Assembly: GCA_016704275.1 (NCBI GenBank)
Contig: JADJAK010000003.1
Span: 372,001-436,000 of the forward strand
Length of the DNA stretch: 64,000 nucleotides
Reading direction: 5' to 3'
Source of the DNA: Gemmatimonadota bacterium
Lineage (GTDB): Bacteria > Gemmatimonadota > Gemmatimonadetes > Gemmatimonadales > GWC2-71-9
Shown here: positions 17,874 to 26,495 of the stretch, one piece after another
Layout: each line of letters begins with the position of its first letter
Numbering within the stretch: the first letter of the stretch is position 1
The notes under the pieces: generated by a model
What the model saw: only the letters and a program-made list of their open reading frames with translations
Told to the model about the DNA's origin: nothing
Databases searched by the model: none
Translations under genes and position numbers: made by a program

Positions 17874-19375
17874 GCACTCCGATCGATCTCTCGACCCCGG
17901 GCGGGGCCACGCTCGCCCTGCTCCCGGAGCTGCTGCTGACGGCGTGGGCGCTCGTGGTGCTGCTCGTCGTCGGCTGGCGCCATCGCACCGCGCAGGACAT
18001 GCGACTCGTCGGCGTCCTTTCGCTGGGCGGCTACCTCCTGGCCGGTGCAGGCACCGCGTATCTGGCGGCGATCGGCGCGCACCCCGACGGCCTCGCGATG
18101 ATGGTCGCGCTCGACGGCTTCCGCTTTGCCAGCGACGCGCTCCTGCTCGGCATCGGCTTCGCCATCACGATCATGTCGCTCCGTTGGCTCGAACGGCAGG
18201 GGATCCTCGCGCCGGAGTACTACGTCCTGCTGATGCTCGCGACGGTCGGGATGATGCTGCTCGCCGGCGCGGTGGACATGACGGTGCTGTTCCTCGGCCT
18301 CGAGGTGATGTCGATCTCGGTGTACGTCCTGGCCGGTTATGACCGGACTCGGCGGGCATCCGCCGAGGCGGCGCTCAAGTACTTCCTGATCGGCTCGTTC
18401 GCCTCGGGCTTCCTGTTGTATGGCATTGCCCTGACGTACGGCGCGACCGGGCAGTTCAACTTCGCGCTCATCGGCGCGCAACTGGCCAGCACGCCGCCGA
18501 CACTGATGGCGAAGTTCGGGATGGGGCTGCTGCTCGTCGGCTTCGCGTTCAAGGTGGCGGCCGTCCCGTTCCACGCCTGGGCACCCGATGTGTACGAAGG
18601 CGCGCCGACCCCGGTGACCTCGTTCATGGCGAGCGGTGTCAAGGCGGCGGCCTTCCTGGCACTGGCCCGGCTCCTGGCCGAGGCCTTCCCGGCCTACGTG
18701 GAGCTGTGGCGACCGATTCTCGCCGGCCTGGCGATCGTGACGATCCTCATCGGCAACCTGGTCGCCCTGGCGCAGACCTCGTTGAAGCGGATGCTGGCCT
18801 ACAGCGCCATCGCGCACGCCGGCTACCTCTTCCTCGCGCTCTATGCCAACAGCGACGAGGGGACCGCGTCGGTGATGGTCTACCTCATTGCGTATTCCAT
18901 CACGACGGTGGCCGCCTTCGGCATCCTCGCCTCGATCGAGCGCGCCGGCGCCCGCACCGTGCAGTTGACCGACCTGGAAGGCCTCTACGCAGTGCGGCCC
19001 TTCGCGTCGCTCGGACTCTCGCTCTGCATGCTCTCGCTGCTGGGCTTTCCGGGAACGTTCGGCTTCATCGGCAAGTGGTTCCTGATCTCCGCCACGCTGC
19101 GCCAGGGTGAGGTGCTGCTCCCGGTTGTCGCCATGCTCGGCAGCGGTATCTCGATCGGCTATTACCTCCCGGTGGTGCTCTCGATGACGCTGAAGCCGAC
19201 ACGCACTCGGCAGGCCCACCAGAGCATTCGCTTCCCGTTGCCGGCGAAGGTGGCGGTGGCCGTCTGCATTGCTGCGATCGTGGTGCTGGGCGTCTGGCCG
19301 CAGCCGGTGCTGGACTTCGCGGGGCAGACGGCCGGGCAGCTGCGGGCCATCGCCACGCCCATCATGACGCGCTGA
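17870..19375 (+). CDS. nuoN: NADH-quinone oxidoreductase subunit N
   Basis: NuoN is the proximal antiporter-like subunit and the last gene of the nuo block. The product has 501 residues. It shows the family helices LGLEVMSISVYVLAGY and GFAFKVAAVPFHAWAPDVYEG, then SLKRMLAYSAIAHAGY. No terminator follows; the phosphohexomutase gene starts 11 bases later, so transcription may continue. Confidence 0.95.
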   Translation: MSTPIDLSTPGGATLALLPELLLTAWALVVLLVVGWRHRTAQDMRLVGVLSLGGYLLAGAGTAYLAAIGAHPDGLAMMVALDGFRFASDALLLGIGFAITIMSLRWLERQGILAPEYYVLLMLATVGMMLLAGAVDMTVLFLGLEVMSISVYVLAGYDRTRRASAEAALKYFLIGSFASGFLLYGIALTYGATGQFNFALIGAQLASTPPTLMAKFGMGLLLVGFAFKVAAVPFHAWAPDVYEGAPTPVTSFMASGVKAAAFLALARLLAEAFPAYVELWRPILAGLAIVTILIGNLVALAQTSLKRMLAYSAIAHAGYLFLALYANSDEGTASVMVYLIAYSITTVAAFGILASIERAGARTVQLTDLEGLYAVRPFASLGLSLCMLSLLGFPGTFGFIGKWFLISATLRQGEVLLPVVAMLGSGISIGYYLPVVLSMTLKPTRTRQAHQSIRFPLPAKVAVAVCIAAIVVLGVWPQPVLDFAGQTAGQLRAIATPIMTR

Positions 19376-19386
19376 GCGAGCGACCG

Positions 19387-20757
19387 ATGCTCTTTCCGCG
19401 CACGATCTTTCGCGAGTATGACGTCCGGGGCATCGTCGGCGATCAGCTGACCCCGGAGCTGGCCCACCACCTCGGGCGCGGTTTCGCCTCGGTGGTGACC
19501 GAACGCCTCGGCCGTCCGCCGGTACTGGTGGTGGGTCGGGACAATCGCCCCTCCGGCGATGCACTCGCTGCCGCGGTCCGTGATGGGATCGTCGCCGCCG
19601 GCGGGACCGCGATCGACGTCGGCACGTTGCCGACGCCGGCGCTCTACTTCGCGGTGCAGGCCCTCGCGACGGACGGCGGCGTGCAGGTCACCGGCTCGCA
19701 CAATCCGCCAGAGTTCAACGGCTTCAAGATGGTGATCACCGGCGGCTCGATGCACGGCGAAGCGATCCAGCAACTGTGGGAACGGATTGCCGTCGAGCAG
19801 TATTCCACCGGGGCCGGCCACCACGCGAGCGACGCGTCGATCCTCGGGCGCTATCGCGAGGCGATCGTCTCGCGTCATGCCCTGGCGCGCCCGGTGAAGG
19901 CCGTGGTCGACTGCGGCAATGGCGCGGCGGCGTTGATCGCCATCTCCACCCTGCAGGCGCTCGGTGTCGACGTGGTCCCGCTCTTCGCGGAGAGCGACGG
20001 CACCTTCCCGAACCATCATCCCGATCCGACGGTCCTCGAGAATCTCGTCGACCTGCAGGAGGCGGTGCGCGCGCACGGTGCCGAGCTCGGCATCGCCTTC
20101 GATGGCGATGGTGATCGGATCGGCGCGGTCGATGAGTCGGCACGCCAGATCTGGGGCGATCAGTTGCTGGTGCTCTACGGCCGCGATGCCGTGCGGCGGT
20201 TCGGGCCGGGCGTGCCGGTGATCTTCGACGTGAAGTGCTCCGAGTCCCTGCCGGCGGCCCTGACGGCAGCCGGTGCACGGCCGGTCATGTGGAAGACCGG
20301 GCACTCGCTGATCAAGGCGAAGATGAAGGAAGAGGCGGCGCCACTCGCGGGCGAGATGAGCGGCCACATCTTCTTCGGTGGCGACTGGCTCGGCTTCGAC
20401 GACGCGCTCTTCGCCGCTGCTCGACTCTGCGAGATTGTCTCCCGGGGCCCTGGCGGTCTTGCCGCGCTGCTGGCCGATCTGCCCGAGACATTCGCCACCC
20501 CCGAACTCCGCGTGGAGTGCAGCGACGAGACCAAGTTCGCGATCGTCGAGGCGGCCGCGGCGCACTTCGCGGCGCTGTATCCCGTGGTCACCATCGATGG
20601 CGTGCGGATCCGCTACCCTGACGGCTGGGGACTCGTCCGCGCCTCCAACACCCAGCCGATCCTGGTGCTCCGATTCGAGGGCACCTCGGCCGCGGCTCGC
20701 GACGCGCACCACGCCGAGATGACGGCCTGGCTCGCCACGCGGGGCATCGGGGCCTAG
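19387..20757 (+). CDS. Phosphomannomutase/phosphoglucomutase
   Basis: This alpha-D-phosphohexomutase interconverts hexose 1- and 6-phosphates for cell-wall and polysaccharide precursors. The 456 residues cover four domains. FREYDVRG at the start is the substrate-loop signature of the AlgC-like group. The phosphoserine loop is VTGSHNPPEFNGFKM (Ser104), the metal site is DGDGDRIGAV, the sugar-specificity loop is GEMSGHIFF, and the phosphate-binding loop is RASNTQPILVLRFEG. The GEMSGH loop favours dual mannose/glucose activity over glucosamine. It follows nuoN by 11 bases and is followed by the UPF0182 gene after four. Confidence 0.9.
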   Translation: MLFPRTIFREYDVRGIVGDQLTPELAHHLGRGFASVVTERLGRPPVLVVGRDNRPSGDALAAAVRDGIVAAGGTAIDVGTLPTPALYFAVQALATDGGVQVTGSHNPPEFNGFKMVITGGSMHGEAIQQLWERIAVEQYSTGAGHHASDASILGRYREAIVSRHALARPVKAVVDCGNGAAALIAISTLQALGVDVVPLFAESDGTFPNHHPDPTVLENLVDLQEAVRAHGAELGIAFDGDGDRIGAVDESARQIWGDQLLVLYGRDAVRRFGPGVPVIFDVKCSESLPAALTAAGARPVMWKTGHSLIKAKMKEEAAPLAGEMSGHIFFGGDWLGFDDALFAAARLCEIVSRGPGGLAALLADLPETFATPELRVECSDETKFAIVEAAAAHFAALYPVVTIDGVRIRYPDGWGLVRASNTQPILVLRFEGTSAAARDAHHAEMTAWLATRGIGA

Positions 20758-20761
20758 GCGC

Positions 20762-23150
20762 ATGACGCCGCGCGCACGGCGGCTCCTCGCCGTGGGTGGG
20801 GCGGTGGTGGTGCTGCTCATTCTGGGCCGTCTGCTCGCCGTGCTGCTCACGGCGCGCTGGTGGGCGGCCGCGATTTCTGATGCGGCCGCCCAGGCCGTGT
20901 CCGAATGGATGCTGCTTGGCTGGATGCTGGAGCTCGCTGCCATCGCCGTCGCCGCCGCGTGGTTCATCGCGCACGCCCTCTGGGTGGTGCGCGGGATCGC
21001 GTCGGTCACGCTCGCGCAGCGGGTCGGGGAGGAGGAGATCCCCGTCGCGATCTCGCCCCGCGCGCTCACGCTCTGGGCCGTGGGGATGGGGTTGCTGCTC
21101 GGCGGCATGACGGGCACCGGTGCGCGCAGCTGGCGTGCACCGATTGCCTTGGCGTGGCAGGGGCTGCGCTTCGGCCGACCGGAACCGATCTCTGGCGCCG
21201 ACCTCGGCACCTTCGTGGCGCAGCTTCCGGTGTGGGAGATCGGCTACGACTACTTCGTCACGCTGGTCGTTCTGGCGCTGGCGATGATCACGCTGCTCTA
21301 CACCATCACGGGCGGCATCCGTCGACAGGGTGGGCAACTCGTCGTGCACCCGCACAGCCGATACCATCTCGGGGCGTTGATCACGTTGCTGGCGATCGCG
21401 GTCGGCGTGGGGGCAATGCTGCACCCCTGGCTCGCCGTGGCCGCCATGCAGGAGCCGCTGCCGATGGTGGTGCTGAGCGTGCGCGAGCTCGCCTCGCAGG
21501 CGCTCATGGGTGCGGCCATCGCGGTGGCAGTCATGTCGGCGACCTGGGCGCTCCGCGGCCGCACCTCCTTGCTCCTCGCCGGCTGGATCGTGCTCGGCGC
21601 GGCGATGGCCGTCGAACGATGGCTGGTACCGGCCATGAGCGAGCCGACCGCGCCGGTCGCGACCGCCGACGCCGAGATCCGTGCTGCCACCGCCGACGCG
21701 TGGGGGCTCAACCCGGTCGCCGCGACGGCTGCCCCGGACACGTTGCCACCGGTGACGGGCCGATGGGACCAGACCTCGCTTCGGCGACTGGTCGACGGGC
21801 AAGGCGCGACCTTGTTGGTGGCCACGCCCGGGCGCGAACTGCACGGTGACACGGTGTCCGCAGTGTGGCACTTGGCCATCGCGAGGAGCGCACGCGGCCC
21901 CGCGTTCGAAGCGATCACGGTGCGCGATGCCCGCGCCCCGCTCCAGGACAGCAGCAGTATCGTCACGCGGATCGGACTGGATCGTGTACGCGTCCGACCG
22001 GGCGCGCCCGAGTGGCAGGCCACGGCCACCGGCGTCTCGACCAGCGGCGTCTTCCGGCGCGTCATGCTCGCCTGGGGGCCGTCAGGCCGGTGGTCTCCTG
22101 CGGCCGTCGCCCTCGGGAAGTGTCGATTGGTTGCTCGACCCGAGTGATCGTGCGGCGGCGCTGATGCCGATGGTTTCGTGGCTGCCGGGCGAGCTGGTGA
22201 TCGTGGAGGGCCGTGCCGTCTGGGTGGTGCAGGGCGTGATTCCCCTGAGCGAATACCCCCTGGCGACCCACGGTCGTTGGGGCGGCCGTGACGTGGCCGG
22301 GGTCAAGCCCGGATTCGTCGCCCTCATGGAGCCGGAGTCGGGCTCGGTGCGGGTCTATCTCGATCCCGCGGCCGACGCGCTCGCCAAGGCATGGGCCACC
22401 ATCCTCGGGCCGCTGGTCGAGTCGAGTCCCCTGCCGCCGGCGATCGTCGCGGAGTTGCACTATCCGCGGCTGCTGATCGAGGCGCAGTTGCGCATCCTGG
22501 AAGGTCCGGCGTGGCATTTCGGGAAGCGGCCCGGGCGGCGCGAGGCCGATGGCCCGCCGGAGTCCCCGGTGCCTGTCTGGTCGGTTCGGGATGGGCCGGG
22601 GTGGCAGAGCGTCATGGAGGACCCCGCGCGGCAGGCGCTGGCGACCATCCTGACGGCCTCGCGACGGGCCGGGATCATGCGGCTCGAGGTCGTTCGGCAG
22701 GAAGGGCAGGGCGCGGAGAACGCTCGGGAGGCCGAACGCCGCTGGAATCGGTTGCCCATCCTCTCCCGGTGGCGTGACTCGGCCCGCGCCGCCCGGGACT
22801 CGATCATCCCCGGCACGGTGCGCTGGTATCCGGGACCGGCGGGCCTGATGGCCTGGCAACCGATCATCGCGGTCAATCGGTTCGGGAGGGTGACCGCCCT
22901 CGCCGTGGCGGCCTCCGTGGGGGAGCGGGCGACGGCGGCCCGTGATCCGGAATCGGCGTGGGCCGAGCTCCTCGGCGACCCGACCGCTCCAAAGCCCCCC
23001 GAATCCGCCGTTGCCGAGGCGGAGCGGTGGCTCAAGGCCCGGGAATGGATGGCGCGGGCCGATTCCGCCCTGGCGCGGGGCGACCTGACCGCCTTCGGCC
23101 GGGCCTTCGAGGCGTTGCGAAAGCTGCTGGCGGAGGAGCCGCCGAAGTAG
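20762..23150 (+). pseudogene. UPF0182 family membrane protein, interrupted by one frameshift
   Basis: The N-terminal part (frame from the ATG at 20762) holds about seven membrane helices. After the run of five G at 22074-22078 that frame drifts to unrelated sequence and stops at 22147. The matching C-terminal part continues in the next frame (GSVDWLLDPSDRAA, then VIVEGRAVWVVQGV) to 23150. It ends ALARGDLTAFGRAFEALRKL, which is typical of UPF0182 C-termini. Removing one G from the run joins the halves into about 795 residues (LAWGRQAGGLLRP), a plausible family length. Function is unknown. A consensus error in the G-run is likelier than true loss, as both halves remain well preserved. Confidence 0.75.
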
Positions 23151-23170
23151 CGGGACCAAGTGGCGATGCG

Positions 23171-23196
23171 GCCCCCGCGCGGCTATTTTCGGGGGC
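23171..23196. terminator. GC-rich hairpin between UPF0182 and sucC
   Basis: GCCCCCG (23171-23177) pairs perfectly with CGGGGGC (23190-23196) around a 12-base loop. TTTG follows, and ATTTTT ends 14 bases later. It could terminate the upstream transcript. The loop also contains TATTTT, identical to the nuoA -10 box, so a promoter role for sucC is an alternative; no good -35 box is visible 17 bases upstream. Confidence 0.4.
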
Positions 23197-23247
23197 TTTG
23201 CTCGGATTTTTCGTGGTTGAGGCTCGAGACACACTCCCGAGGTGTAC

Positions 23248-24387
23248 GTGAACCTTCATGAATATCAGGCCCGCGACCTCCTCAAGGTCGCCGGGATTCC
23301 CATGTTCGACGGCGACGTCGCCTCCACGCCGACCGAGGCCGAGGCGATTGCCCGGCGTCTGGGTGGCACGGTGGTCGTCAAGGCGCAGGTCCACGTCGGC
23401 GGCCGCGGCAAGGCCGGCGGCGTCAAGCTGGCGCGCAATCCGGCCGAGGCGCTTGAGTGCGCCTCGCAGATCCTCGGCATGACGATCAAGGGCCTCGTGG
23501 TCAACAAGGTCCTCGTCGTTCCGGCCGCCGAGATCGCGACCGAGAGCTACGTTGGCCTCATCCTCGACCGCGCCTCGCAGAAGCCGGTCTTCATGGTGTC
23601 GGACGCCGGTGGCGTCGACATCGAGGAAGTCGCGGCCAAGACGCCCGAGAAGATCACCAAGCTTGCGGTCGACCCGCGCTACGGGCTGCTGCCGCATCAG
23701 GCGCTGCAGCTGGCGTTGGCGCTCTACCGCGACTGGAACCACGTCAAGGCTGCCACGAAGATCATGACCCAGCTGTACCAGGTGTTCATGGCGAATGGCT
23801 GCTCGCTGGCCGAGATCAACCCGCTGGTGACGACGCCCGACGGCAAGGTCCTCGCGCTCGACGCGAAGATCATCATCGACGACAACGAACTCGATCGTCG
23901 CCCCGACCTCGCGGTGCTCCGTGACGAGTCGGCCGAGGAGCCGAGCGAAGTGCAGGCGCGCCGGGCCAACCTGACCTTCATCAAGCTCGACGGCAACGTC
24001 GGCTGCGTGGTGAATGGCGCCGGGCTGGCGATGGCGACGATGGACCTGGTCAAGTACTACGGCGGCGAACCGGCCAACTTCCTGGACATCGGCGGCTCGT
24101 CGAATCCGGAGAAGGTCGTCAACGCCCTGAAGATCATCACCTCCGACCCGAGCGTGAAGGTCATCCTGTTCAACATCTTCGGCGGCATCACGCGCACCGA
24201 CGATGTGGCCAACGGGATCGTGGCTGCGACCAAGCAGTTCGAGGTGAAGGTGCCGATCGTCATCCGGCTCACGGGAACCAACGAGGCCGAGGCCTTCAAG
24301 ATCCTCGAGAGCGTCGGGATGGTGGCGATGAATGACATGGACGCGGCGGTCTCGAAGGCCGTGGCGCTTGCCAAGGAGGCCGCGTGA
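23248..24387 (+). CDS. sucC: Succinyl-CoA synthetase (ADP-forming) beta subunit
   Basis: SucC with SucD converts succinyl-CoA, ADP and phosphate to succinate, CoA and ATP in the TCA cycle. I prefer the GTG at 23248, giving MNLHEYQARDL, the universal family start (379 residues); a GTG at 23242 adds two residues. The N-terminal ATP-grasp fold includes VVKAQVHVGGRGKAGGVK, which binds the nucleotide. The C-terminal ligase domain has NGAGLAMATMD and the GGSSNPEKV phosphate loop. The stop overlaps the sucD start (GTGA). Confidence 0.94.
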   Translation: MNLHEYQARDLLKVAGIPMFDGDVASTPTEAEAIARRLGGTVVVKAQVHVGGRGKAGGVKLARNPAEALECASQILGMTIKGLVVNKVLVVPAAEIATESYVGLILDRASQKPVFMVSDAGGVDIEEVAAKTPEKITKLAVDPRYGLLPHQALQLALALYRDWNHVKAATKIMTQLYQVFMANGCSLAEINPLVTTPDGKVLALDAKIIIDDNELDRRPDLAVLRDESAEEPSEVQARRANLTFIKLDGNVGCVVNGAGLAMATMDLVKYYGGEPANFLDIGGSSNPEKVVNALKIITSDPSVKVILFNIFGGITRTDDVANGIVAATKQFEVKVPIVIRLTGTNEAEAFKILESVGMVAMNDMDAAVSKAVALAKEAA

Positions 24388-25256
24388 GCATCTGGATCAA
24401 CAAGGACACGCGCCTGGTGGTGCAGGGCATCACGGGCCGTGAAGGGTCGTTCCACGCTCGCCAGATGGTCGAGTACGGCACCAACGTCGTCGCCGGTGTC
24501 ACGCCGGGGAAGGGCGGCCAGACCTTCGAGAGCAAGGTGCCGGTATTCAACACCGTCGCCGAGGCCGTCAAGGCCACGGGCGCCAACTGCTCGGTGATCT
24601 ACGTCCCGCCCGCGATGGCGGCCGGCGCGATGATGGAAGCGGCCGACGCCGGGATCCCGGTCGTCGTCTGCATCACCGAAGGCGTCCCGGTCCTCGACAT
24701 GACCACCGTCATGCCGTACCTGGCCGAGCGGAACATCCGTCTCATCGGCCCGAACTGCCCTGGCATGATCACCCCGGGTGAGGCCAAGGTCGGCATCATC
24801 CCCGGCTCGATCTGCACCCCGGGTCCGATCGGCCTGGTCTCGCGCTCCGGCACGCTGACCTACGAGATCGTCCACCACCTGACCAAGGCTGGCCTCGGCC
24901 AGAGCACCTGCGTCGGGATCGGCGGCGACCCGATCGTCGGGACCAACTTCATCGACGTCCTGGCCGCCTTCAATGCCGACCCGAAGACCGAGGCCATCGT
25001 CATGATGGGCGAGATCGGCGGCACGGCGGAGCAGGAAGCGGCGGACTACATCAAGGCCAACGTCAAGAAGCCGGTTGTCGGCTTCGTGGCCGGAGCGACG
25101 GCGCCTCCGGGCCGCCGGATGGGGCACGCCGGCGCGATCATCTCCGGCGCCAGCGGCACGGCGGAGGAGAAGTTTGCGGCCTTTGAAGCGGCCGGGATGG
25201 GGATCATGCGGCGACCGGTGGATGTGGTCGAACTGCTGAAGGGGAAGCTCAAGTAA
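24384..25256 (+). CDS. sucD: Succinyl-CoA synthetase alpha subunit
   Basis: SucD binds CoA in its N-terminal Rossmann domain (VVQGITGREGSFHA, then GVTPGKGGQ) and carries the phosphorylated active-site histidine. That residue is His248 in RRMGHAGAIISG, followed by the helix dipole motif SGTAEEK. The product has 290 residues. The GTG start is inside the sucC stop, so the subunits are probably made in equal amounts. A heptad-repeat hairpin follows seven bases after the stop. Confidence 0.95.
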   Translation: MSIWINKDTRLVVQGITGREGSFHARQMVEYGTNVVAGVTPGKGGQTFESKVPVFNTVAEAVKATGANCSVIYVPPAMAAGAMMEAADAGIPVVVCITEGVPVLDMTTVMPYLAERNIRLIGPNCPGMITPGEAKVGIIPGSICTPGPIGLVSRSGTLTYEIVHHLTKAGLGQSTCVGIGGDPIVGTNFIDVLAAFNADPKTEAIVMMGEIGGTAEQEAADYIKANVKKPVVGFVAGATAPPGRRMGHAGAIISGASGTAEEKFAAFEAAGMGIMRRPVDVVELLKGKLK

Positions 25257-25262
25257 TACATG

Positions 25263-25341
25263 AGGTCTTAGGTCATAAGTCATAGGTCGTAAGACACCTA
25301 CAACTTATGACCTATGACCTACGACATACGACTTACGACCT
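25263..25341. repeat. Heptad-repeat palindrome, copy 2
   Basis: This is a 79-base inverted repeat between sucD and ndk. The left arm runs AGGTCTT-AGGTCAT-AAGTCAT-AGGTCGT, and the right arm has units CTTATGA, CCTATGA, CCTACGA, CATACGA, CTTACGA. The loop is about 10 bases. It shares its 7-base unit with 4602-4716 but not the inner stem. It lies between genes on the same strand, 15 bases before ndk, so it could reduce read-through or protect the sucCD mRNA end. Confidence 0.8.
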
Positions 25342-25356
25342 TGTGGAGCTACACCG

Positions 25357-25791
25357 ATGGCTGGAAAGTTGACGTTCGCCATGCTCAAGCCCGACGCCGT
25401 CGCCGCTGGTAACGCCGGCGCAATCCTGGCTCATGTGGAAAAGTCTGGTTTTGCCATCAAGGCAATGCGGATGCTTCGCCTGACTCGGGTCGAGGCCGAG
25501 GCGTTCTACGCGGTCCACCGGGAGCGCGGCTTCTATGGCGAGCTGGTCGAGTTCATGAGCTCGGGGCCGGTGGTGGCGATGGCGCTGGAAGCGCCGGATG
25601 CCGTCCTGGCGTGGCGGACGGCGATCGGGGCGACCGATCCGGCCGAAGCGGCGGACGGGACCATCCGGAAGCTCTTTGCCGAGTCGAAGGGGAAGAACGC
25701 GGTCCACGGCTCGGACAGCGACGAGAACGCCGCCCGTGAGATCGCTTTCTTCTTTCCCGAGCGTGAGTTAGCTCTCCTCGGGGTGGTCTGA
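25357..25791 (+). CDS. ndk: Nucleoside diphosphate kinase
   Basis: Ndk transfers the gamma phosphate between NTPs and NDPs by a phosphohistidine. The product has 144 residues. It begins LTFAMLKPDAV, the nucleotide-site strand, and the active site is NAVHGSDS with His117. FFFPERE near the end is also typical. The ATG follows GGAG at a spacing of about 8. It comes straight after the repeat and before the promoter of the lipid operon. Confidence 0.95.
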   Translation: MAGKLTFAMLKPDAVAAGNAGAILAHVEKSGFAIKAMRMLRLTRVEAEAFYAVHRERGFYGELVEFMSSGPVVAMALEAPDAVLAWRTAIGATDPAEAADGTIRKLFAESKGKNAVHGSDSDENAAREIAFFFPERELALLGVV

Positions 25792-25796
25792 CCGGG

Positions 25797-25826
25797 TTGA
25801 CCGCGGGGCGTCTCGTCTGCTAGCTT
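25797..25826 (+). promoter_or_regulatory. Promoter of the yceD-rpmF-plsX-fab operon, probably leaderless
   Basis: TTGACC (25797-25802), an 18-base spacer and TAGCTT (25821-25826). The start site should fall at about 25832-25835, which is the ATG at 25835 or just before it. There is no ribosome-binding site ahead of any candidate start, which fits a leaderless mRNA. Confidence 0.55.
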
Positions 25827-25834
25827 TGATGGCT

Positions 25835-26302
25835 ATGCTTTCGTTCGATCTTCGCCAATTGCAGGACGGACCGGTCGCCACCGAGGCGACGGTCCCGGCG
25901 GACCATCCGCTGTTCGAGGGGCTGACCCTCGACCTGGTGGCTCCGGTGGAGGTTGGGGGTCGGTTGCAGGGGACGGCCGGTGATGACGTGCTCTGGCACG
26001 GGCATCTGACGGCGCGGGTGGCGGGAGAATGCCGCCGTTGCCTGGAGCCGCTCGTCCAACTGCTCGACGAAGCGGTCGAGGTGGTCTTCTCGGCGAACGA
26101 AGAACTGCTCGAGGATCCCAGTGTCTATCCGCTGGCGGTCTCGTCGAGCGAGGTGGATTTGGGGCAGGCGGTGCGTGAGGAGCTGGTGTTGCGGGTGCAG
26201 CCCTTTCCCCTCTGTCGCCCTGAGTGTGCAGGACTCTGTCTCACCTGTGGGGCAGATTTGAACGCCGGTCCGTGCGCGTGCACGGCTGGCACGACCAACT
26301 GA
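25835..26302 (+). CDS. yceD: YceD/DUF177 family protein
   Basis: The YceD family is conserved next to rpmF and acts in 23S rRNA metabolism in E. coli and plants. The product has 155 residues from the ATG at 25835. A TTG at 25826 and ATG at 25829 are in frame but overlap the predicted -10 region. The family core is GECRRCLEPL in the middle. The C-terminus adds a cysteine cluster, CRPECAGLCLTCGADLN, ending in CAC, that can hold a zinc ion and is common outside the proteobacteria. It is the first gene of the lipid operon. Confidence 0.85.
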   Translation: MLSFDLRQLQDGPVATEATVPADHPLFEGLTLDLVAPVEVGGRLQGTAGDDVLWHGHLTARVAGECRRCLEPLVQLLDEAVEVVFSANEELLEDPSVYPLAVSSSEVDLGQAVREELVLRVQPFPLCRPECAGLCLTCGADLNAGPCACTAGTTN

Positions 26303-26309
26303 GGCACCG

Positions 26310-26492
26310 ATGGCTGTTCCGAAGCGGAAACTCTCGAAGTCGCGCAAGCGCTTGCGCCGTGGGCACCACACCGGTGCTGGCATGGCGACGCAGCCCTGTT
26401 CGCGTTGCAGCGCGCCCAAGCTCTCGCACCGGGTCTGCCCGTCCTGCGGGTACTACGCGGGCAAGAAGCGCGTTGAGGTCGAGGACAACTAG
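26310..26492 (+). CDS. rpmF: 50S ribosomal protein L32
   Basis: L32 is a small protein of the large ribosomal subunit. The 60 residues start MAVPKRKLSKSRKRLRR, the family start. The zinc-binding form is present: CSRC in the middle and CPSCG near the end give four cysteines. It follows yceD by seven bases and precedes plsX by three, the widely conserved yceD-rpmF-plsX-fab order. Confidence 0.96.
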   Translation: MAVPKRKLSKSRKRLRRGHHTGAGMATQPCSRCSAPKLSHRVCPSCGYYAGKKRVEVEDN

Positions 26493-26495
26493 GCC

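Noticed and set aside
23217..23245. Promoter TTGAGG-N17-AGGTGT before sucC
   Set aside because: The -35 box is fair but the -10 box does not resemble TANNNT.
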